DNA from: Armatimonadota bacterium
GTDB lineage: Bacteria; Armatimonadota; Zipacnadia; UBA1398; JAKPQA01
DNA: 48,841 nucleotides
Direction: 5' to 3'
NCBI GenBank assembly: GCA_029547025.1
Contig: JAKPQA010000199.1
Location: 1 to 48,841 of the forward strand
Shown here: in pieces, positions 44,149 through 48,841 of the stretch
Layout: the number at the start of each line of letters is the position of its first letter
Position numbering within the stretch: the first letter of the stretch is position 1
Notes under the pieces: model-generated
Told to the model about the DNA's origin: nothing
Databases searched by the model: none
Seen by the model: the letters and a program-made list of their open reading frames with translations, nothing else
Translations under genes and position numbers: made by a program

Positions 44149-47100
44149 ATGCTGTCGCCAACGGTGCGCTGTGCCGCACTGATCCCCATCGTGGTGGTCT
44201 GCTCCGACGCCTGGGCGGCGCCATCGCTTCACGATCAGGTCGAGGCCGACTGGCGGCTCCAGGACCAATCGCGCATGCGCCACATCGAGCAGCCGGGCCT
44301 GGTGCGATTCGTCGAAGGCGAGGTCCAGTGGCCCGGCGCCCAACCGTCGCAGGGCGCCCGGGTGCCGTTCGGCGAGGCGCCTCGGCTCGATGGGCTCCTC
44401 GACGATGCCTGCTGGGCCGCGGCCATGGTCGTCGAGCCCGCCGCGCCCAATCTTCCGCGGTTCCGGCTGGCCCACGATGGCGAACGCCTCTACATCGGGG
44501 CCGAAATGCCGTCGAGCACCGAGGCTTGGTACCGGGGCGAGCCCACGGGTATGGACGCGGGCGGCGCGGTAGATGGCGTGCGCGACGGGCGCTACGGCTT
44601 CCACACGGGGGGTGATACCGACCCCTGGTGGCAGGTCGACCTCGGCCGAACCACGGAGCTGGGCCGCCTCGTGGTCTACAACCGGCTGGACTACGCGCCG
44701 GGCCTGCACAACGCCGACCAGCTCCGGGTACTCCTCTCAGACGACGGGACCGGGTGGCGTGAGGTCTACCAGAATCCCGGTAGCTTCTTCGGCGGAATGG
44801 ATGACACCGGTCCACTGCGCGTGGACCTGCACGGGCAACGGGCACGTTACGTGAGGCTGCAGGTGCCGGGTGCCGTGCTGTTCCATCTCGACGAGGTCGA
44901 AGTGTACGGCCCCGACGGCATCGGCCCCAATCTCGCCCTGGGCCAGCCGGCCCAGCAGAGCAGCCTGAGCATCTGGTCGCGCGGCGGTCCGTCCGGCGGC
45001 GTGCTGGTTCAGCTGGGTGGGACGACCGTGGTGCTGCCATCCGGCCAGCCGCCGCAGGCGGTGACCGACGGGCAGGCGAAGCAGACCGGCGCCGCCGCTC
45101 GCGGGGGCGGCACGACCCGCCTCGAACTCGCACTGCCCCTCACCCAGGTCGGTGCCGCCTACCCCGGAGCCGCGCGTCTCGCCAGCGCCGAGGCGATCCC
45201 ACTGCCACTGGGCGCCCGCTTCGACGCTCGCCTTCCCGACGCCCCCGTGCTCGGCTATGGGATCATCCGCGTCCCCGTGGCCGTCGGCACAGTCCGGGGC
45301 CCTTGGCCCGGGCCCGTGGAACTATCGGCGGAGCTCATCGTGTTCACCCCGCGGCGCATGGAGCGCGTTCCGGGCCGCGTGGTGACCATTGATCGGCCGG
45401 GAACGACGGAAGTGACCGTCACCGCGCGACATGAGGGGCCGGCCGTGCTCTTCATCACAGCCCGCCAGGACGACTCGACATTCCGCGACGCGCGCACCTT
45501 CTACATCCATCCCGCTCGCGAGGCCACCGACCGGGCACGGAAGCTCCTGGCGGAGTTCGGCCGGCCCGTGCCGCCCGAACTCCATCGAATCGAGCGCGCC
45601 ATCGAGTTGCTTGAGCAGCGCGAGCGGTCCAAAGGGCCGGACCCGGCGACGCGGGCCGAACTCTACCGGCAAGCCCGATGGCTGGCGCGCACGATCGCCT
45701 TCTCGAACCCGGCGCTGGAGATGGACGGCCTGCTGCTGGTCAAGCGCTTCACCCAGCAACCCTATCCCGATGTGTGTCTGAACCACATGCCCTGGACCTC
45801 GCGTCCCGGTGGCGACATCTGCGTGCTGGCCCCGGTCCGGCCCGATGGCCAGGTCCGCCGGCTCATCAATGGGCAGCTAGGGCCGGGACACGTCCACGGA
45901 GTGAGTCTCTGGTACGACGGAGACCGCGTGGCCTTCGGGTACGCCAGGATGCCAACCGAGGACCCTGCCGAGGGCTGGCTCGACCGGCGGACGAGCTTTG
46001 ACCTGCGTCGCACGGTGGAACCGATCCACATCTTCGAGATCCGGACTGACGGGACGGGGCTCCGGCAGCTCACCTCGGGGCCCTGGAGCGACCTGGATCC
46101 CGCCTACCTGCCCAGCGGCGACATCGCCTTCGTCTCGGAGCGCTGCGGGTACTCGCTCCAGTGCAACGAGTACGATAAGGACGAAACCTCCTGCAACCTC
46201 TACGTGATGCGCCCGGACGGCAGCGGGGTGCGCCGGATGAGCGTGACCAAGGACGGGGACTACCTGCCTCACGCCCTCGACAACGGCCTGCTCACCTACA
46301 CGCGCTGGGAGTACCAGGAGCGCAACTGGGCCCACATCCAGTCGGTCTGGGTGATGAACCCCGACGGCACGGGAGCAGACGCGCTGTACAAGCAGCACTT
46401 CAACGACCCGTGGGCCATCGAGGAGGCGCATTCGATCCCCGGCAGCAACAAGCTCCTGGCCATCGCCACCGGACACCACACACTGCCCGTGGGGCCGGTG
46501 GTCCTCGTCGACCCAAAGATGGGGATCAACGACCCGCGGGGCATCGGCATCATCACGCCGGGCACCAGTCCGCCTGAGGGGGGCATGGCCGGGCGACCGG
46601 TGCCCGAGGGGGGAGTACCCGGCGGCGGAGGCCTCTATGCCACGCCATGGCCGCTGTCCGAGAAGGCATGTCTTGCCAGTTTCACCTACAGCGATGTCAT
46701 GACGGACGAGAAGGGCTATGGGCTCTATCTGCTGGACGTATACGGCACGCGGGAGTTGGTCTACCGCGACCCAGACATCTCGTGCTTCTACCCGATCCCA
46801 CTCCGGCCCCGGACGCGTCCCCCTATCATCGCGTCGGTTTGGGACCCGGGGGCGAGGGCGGCATCATGCCTGGTCACCGACGTGACGATGGGAATGGACG
46901 GGATCGAGCCCGGGCGCGTCAAGTACCTGCGGATCGCCGAGGGCGTGGCCTGGCCCTACGACCTGGCACTCGGGGGGCTCCGCTACGAGCCGGATGTCAA
47001 ACCGGTGATGATCAACTGGAACCCCGTGCGCGTGCTGGGCACCGTCCCCGTGGAACTCGATGGGAGTGCGCACTTCGAGGTGCCGCCCGACACGCCTGTC

Positions 47101-47991
47101 TACTTCCAGGCCCTGGACGAGCGGATGATGGAGCTCCGGCGCATGCGGTCCTTCATCAGTTTCCAGCCAGGTGAGCGCCGCTCGTGCTCCGGGTGCCACG
47201 AGACGCGAGGCACCGCGCCGCCGAACACCGCCGTCCCGATGGCCGCCCAGCGGGCCCCCTCGCCGCTCGTCCCGCCGCCATGGGGTGACGGCGTCATCAG
47301 CTTCCTCCGCGACGTCCAACCGGTGTTCGACCGCCACTGCGTGGTCTGCCACAGCGGGCTCCAGCCCGCAGGTGGTCACGACTTCTCGGGTGGACTCACC
47401 CCCACGGCCAACACCGCGTGGGACACCATCACCCGCGCGCGGCTCGTGGCGCGCTCCAACGTGGGCGACGATGCGCGGATCACCCCGCCGCTCGAGTTTG
47501 GCTCCAACAAGAGCCGGATCGTCGAGGTTATCGAGACCACCCATCGCGGCCGTGTCCGGCTGAGCGAGGATGACCGGATCCGCCTCGTGACGTGGATCGA
47601 CGCTAACGCGCCCTACCACTCGGGTTTCATCAACAAGCGTCCCGAACGCCCCGTCTACGACCTGGCCGCCGATGCAGCCCTGCGCGCGAGGCTGGTGGAC
47701 GTGAGCCGACGACGCTGTGGGGCCTGCCACGAGCCGGAACAGGTCGCCCGGCTGGACTGGATCGACCTTCGCGACCCGGCCCGGAGCCGTTTCCTGGCGG
47801 CGCCACTCGCCACCGAGTCGGGCGGGTGGGGCCGCTGCCAACCCGCCGCGTACGCCCGTGCCGACGACCCGGACTACGCCGCAACGCTGTCGGCAGTTCG
47901 CCATGCCGTGGTCCGAGCCTGGGCGGCCCCCCGCCGCGATCTGGCTACGTTGGACCCGCCCATAGACAGGCAGGTGGCAGACGCGCCATGA
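44149..47991 (+). CDS. HzsA-like secreted tri-haem c protein
   Basis: A 1280-residue exported protein with a signal peptide ending near DAWA. A CBM9-like segment (about 75-125: APRLDGLLDDACWAAA) is followed by an F5/8 type C (discoidin) domain (about 140-250: DPWWQVDLGRTTELGRLVVY) and a beta-sandwich region. The HzsA-type propeller comes next (LTSGPWSDLDPAYLPSGDIA, LYATPWPLSEKACLASFTY, GTVPVELDGSAHFEVP), and then a cytochrome part with CSGCH at 1013, CVVCH at 1064 and CGACH at 1190. The first protein of this family, at 15503, has only two such sites and a different N terminus. GAGGA lies about 9 bases before the ATG at 44149. It probably binds a polysaccharide and carries electrons or oxidises it; this is inferred from the domains only. 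Confidence 0.9.
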   Translation: MLSPTVRCAALIPIVVVCSDAWAAPSLHDQVEADWRLQDQSRMRHIEQPGLVRFVEGEVQWPGAQPSQGARVPFGEAPRLDGLLDDACWAAAMVVEPAAPNLPRFRLAHDGERLYIGAEMPSSTEAWYRGEPTGMDAGGAVDGVRDGRYGFHTGGDTDPWWQVDLGRTTELGRLVVYNRLDYAPGLHNADQLRVLLSDDGTGWREVYQNPGSFFGGMDDTGPLRVDLHGQRARYVRLQVPGAVLFHLDEVEVYGPDGIGPNLALGQPAQQSSLSIWSRGGPSGGVLVQLGGTTVVLPSGQPPQAVTDGQAKQTGAAARGGGTTRLELALPLTQVGAAYPGAARLASAEAIPLPLGARFDARLPDAPVLGYGIIRVPVAVGTVRGPWPGPVELSAELIVFTPRRMERVPGRVVTIDRPGTTEVTVTARHEGPAVLFITARQDDSTFRDARTFYIHPAREATDRARKLLAEFGRPVPPELHRIERAIELLEQRERSKGPDPATRAELYRQARWLARTIAFSNPALEMDGLLLVKRFTQQPYPDVCLNHMPWTSRPGGDICVLAPVRPDGQVRRLINGQLGPGHVHGVSLWYDGDRVAFGYARMPTEDPAEGWLDRRTSFDLRRTVEPIHIFEIRTDGTGLRQLTSGPWSDLDPAYLPSGDIAFVSERCGYSLQCNEYDKDETSCNLYVMRPDGSGVRRMSVTKDGDYLPHALDNGLLTYTRWEYQERNWAHIQSVWVMNPDGTGADALYKQHFNDPWAIEEAHSIPGSNKLLAIATGHHTLPVGPVVLVDPKMGINDPRGIGIITPGTSPPEGGMAGRPVPEGGVPGGGGLYATPWPLSEKACLASFTYSDVMTDEKGYGLYLLDVYGTRELVYRDPDISCFYPIPLRPRTRPPIIASVWDPGARAASCLVTDVTMGMDGIEPGRVKYLRIAEGVAWPYDLALGGLRYEPDVKPVMINWNPVRVLGTVPVELDGSAHFEVPPDTPVYFQALDERMMELRRMRSFISFQPGERRSCSGCHETRGTAPPNTAVPMAAQRAPSPLVPPPWGDGVISFLRDVQPVFDRHCVVCHSGLQPAGGHDFSGGLTPTANTAWDTITRARLVARSNVGDDARITPPLEFGSNKSRIVEVIETTHRGRVRLSEDDRIRLVTWIDANAPYHSGFINKRPERPVYDLAADAALRARLVDVSRRRCGACHEPEQVARLDWIDLRDPARSRFLAAPLATESGGWGRCQPAAYARADDPDYAATLSAVRHAVVRAWAAPRRDLATLDPPIDRQVADAP

Positions 47992-48419
47992 CCGATGCCC
48001 CAACGCGACACCCAAGCCCCCCCGCGCTGTGGTTCTTCCTGGGCGTGCTGGTGACACTCGTGCTGCTGGCCATCACGGGACTTGTCCTGTTGCGGGCTGG
48101 TGGCGTCGAGACCATCGTTGGTTCGGCCATCCGCTCGGCCGTGCACGACGTGGCCAATGACAAGGCGGTCCGCCAGTCGCTGTCAGACGCCGTCGGATCG
48201 GCTCTGACGGACGATGCCGTGCAGGACCGGGTGCGGCAGGCCGTGTCAGAGGTCGCTGACGAGGTGGCGCAGAGCGATGCGATGCGCGAGCACCTGCGCA
48301 TGGCACTCCGGGAAACACTGCAGGACGGTGCGGTGCGGAGGTCGCTGCGCGCCGCGGTCCGTGAGGCGCTCGTCGAGGTAACCAATGAGGCGCTTCGGGG
48401 GCAGCGGGCCGCAGAGTAG
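47988..48419 (+). CDS. Small single-pass membrane protein with helical repeats
   Basis: A 143-residue protein of no recognised family. One membrane helix near the N terminus (ALWFFLGVLVTLVLLAITGL, about 13-32) is followed by a charged, Ala/Val-rich helical region with roughly 25-residue repeats of the type AVRQSLSDAVGSAL and AVRRSLRAAVREAL. It would form a membrane-tethered helical bundle or coiled coil. The ATG overlaps the stop of the HzsA-like gene as ATGA, so the two are translated together. A role in assembly, haem delivery or anchoring of the HzsA-like protein is conceivable, but no residue shows it. Confidence 0.78.
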   Translation: MTDAPTRHPSPPALWFFLGVLVTLVLLAITGLVLLRAGGVETIVGSAIRSAVHDVANDKAVRQSLSDAVGSALTDDAVQDRVRQAVSEVADEVAQSDAMREHLRMALRETLQDGAVRRSLRAAVREALVEVTNEALRGQRAAE

Positions 48420-48471
48420 GAGACCACACCTCGGCGGCGGCGCACCGCGGGGCGCTGCCCCATAGGCGCTC

Positions 48472-48538
48472 ACATAGGGCTCTTGGTCGAGCGACGGGGT
48501 CTCGCGAATGTCGCGCCGAGCGCCCTGCCTAGTCTTGG
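48472..48538. repeat. Dispersed repeat, flanking motif A, second copy
   Basis: From ACATAGGG through GGGTCTCGCGAA to TAGTCTT this matches 7731-7796 with about a quarter of the bases changed and a 1-base shift. Here it is not followed by the 128-bp array but by a separate stem-loop. Confidence 0.7.
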
Positions 48539-48540
48539 TC

Positions 48541-48560
48541 GGTCGGCCTGACGGCCGACC
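48541..48560. terminator. Perfect 8-bp stem-loop, possible terminator
   Basis: GGTCGGCC (48541-48548) and GGCCGACC (48553-48560) pair exactly around TGAC, and the next bases are CCTTGAGTTT. It may end the C45-coaB-coaC-HzsA-like operon, or be part of the repeat that precedes it. Confidence 0.45.
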
Positions 48561-48639
48561 CCTTGAGTTTGGCCATTTTGCGGGAGGGGATTGGCTGGAG
48601 TGGGATAGCAGGAAGGGTAATGGTGGTGGGCTCTGGTAC

Positions 48640-48841
48640 ATGGTCCAGGGCTGTGGCATGTCCCAGACCAACCGGAAGTCTTTGAGCCCGTCTGAAGCCG
48701 AGGAGCTGGAACGCCTCCGGCGCGAGAACGAGGAGCTCAAGCAGCTCAATGAGCAGTTGGTGCGTGAGCTCGGGTATGTGAACCTGGAGAAGCTGGCGTG
48801 GGAGAGTGAGGTCCAGCGTCGAGGGTTGCGTCCGCCGAAGG
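48640..48841 (+). CDS. Partial gene, N terminus with coiled coil
   Basis: The frame from the ATG at 48640 (or 48658) runs off the window end. The visible residues begin with a short polar lead, then a heptad-rich stretch (SPSEAEELERLRREN, EELKQLNEQLVRELG) that should form a coiled coil or leucine zipper, then a basic RRGLRPPK. Transposase OrfA proteins can start in this way, and a repeat copy lies just upstream, but no helix-turn-helix or catalytic motif is in view, so I do not name it. Neither start has a clear ribosome binding site. Confidence 0.55.
   Translation, partial: MVQGCGMSQTNRKSLSPSEAEELERLRRENEELKQLNEQLVRELGYVNLEKLAWESEVQRRGLRPPK

Noticed and set aside
48640-48841. Insertion sequence at the window end
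   Set aside because: Only a coiled-coil N terminus is visible, with no terminal inverted repeat, helix-turn-helix or catalytic motif.
1-48841. tRNA, rRNA or riboswitch genes
   Set aside because: I saw no cloverleaf, rRNA signature or known riboswitch core while reading. A covariance-model search was not possible, so small RNAs could be missed.

Overview
The window is gene-dense, visibly GC-rich bacterial DNA with no rRNA, tRNA, CRISPR array, phage or complete insertion sequence that I can recognise. The gene content points to a free-living heterotroph of the kind seen in Armatimonadota, Planctomycetota/Verrucomicrobiota or Hydrogenedentota: TIM-barrel sugar-phosphate isomerases, a Tat-exported Gfo/Idh/MocA oxidoreductase, URO-D-fold proteins, a sulfatase-like hydrolase, a ceramidase-like protein, six-hairpin glycosidases, and two secreted haem c proteins of the HzsA-like family. 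The order SEDS (RodA/FtsW), class B PBP, PASTA kinase is the one known from Actinobacteria (rodA-pbpA-pkn) and slightly favours a terrabacterial lineage such as Armatimonadota. This placement is inference, not proof.

Layout. 1-3.5 kb: an epimerase gene and a yjbQ - nitrilase - nadE operon whose last two genes look like a split glutamine-dependent NAD synthetase. 3.6-10.4 kb: a membrane-anchored ankyrin protein, an AAA ATPase, a sulfatase-fold hydrolase with Thr where Cys/Ser is expected, a second nitrilase and a URO-D-like protein, with a structured tandem repeat array at 7.8-8.4 kb. 10.7-15.4 kb: an AI-2/rhamnose-type ABC importer in which the double ATPase is fused to a permease. 15.5-18.9 kb: HzsA-like protein 1. 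19.0-23.0 kb: isomerase, six-hairpin glycosidase-like protein and a VanX-type dipeptidase. 23.0-28.7 kb: an orphan membrane-anchored binding protein, a YchF-type GTPase, another epimerase, the Tat oxidoreductase and a MarC protein. 28.7-35.7 kb: a five-gene catabolic operon (metallophosphoesterase, URO-D-like, zinc dehydrogenase, ceramidase-like, GH95-like). 35.9-41.8 kb: a cell-wall cluster (SEDS-PBP fusion, PASTA kinase, aroA). 41.9-48.4 kb: an operon of a C45-type acyltransferase, split coaB and coaC, HzsA-like protein 2 and a small membrane protein. The window ends inside a coiled-coil gene.

How the parts may work together. The importer, isomerases, oxidoreductase, glycosidases and zinc dehydrogenase fit uptake and breakdown of sugars or cyclitols, though no substrate can be fixed from sequence alone. 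The SEDS-PBP fusion would polymerise and crosslink peptidoglycan in one polypeptide, with the adjacent PASTA kinase as its likely regulator, and the VanX-like enzyme fits wall recycling. Strong ribosome binding sites moved many starts away from the longest reading frame; these choices are explained entry by entry. A family of GC-rich intergenic repeats recurs at about 0.1, 7.8-8.4, 10.5, 35.9 and 48.5 kb and is the most unexplained DNA here.
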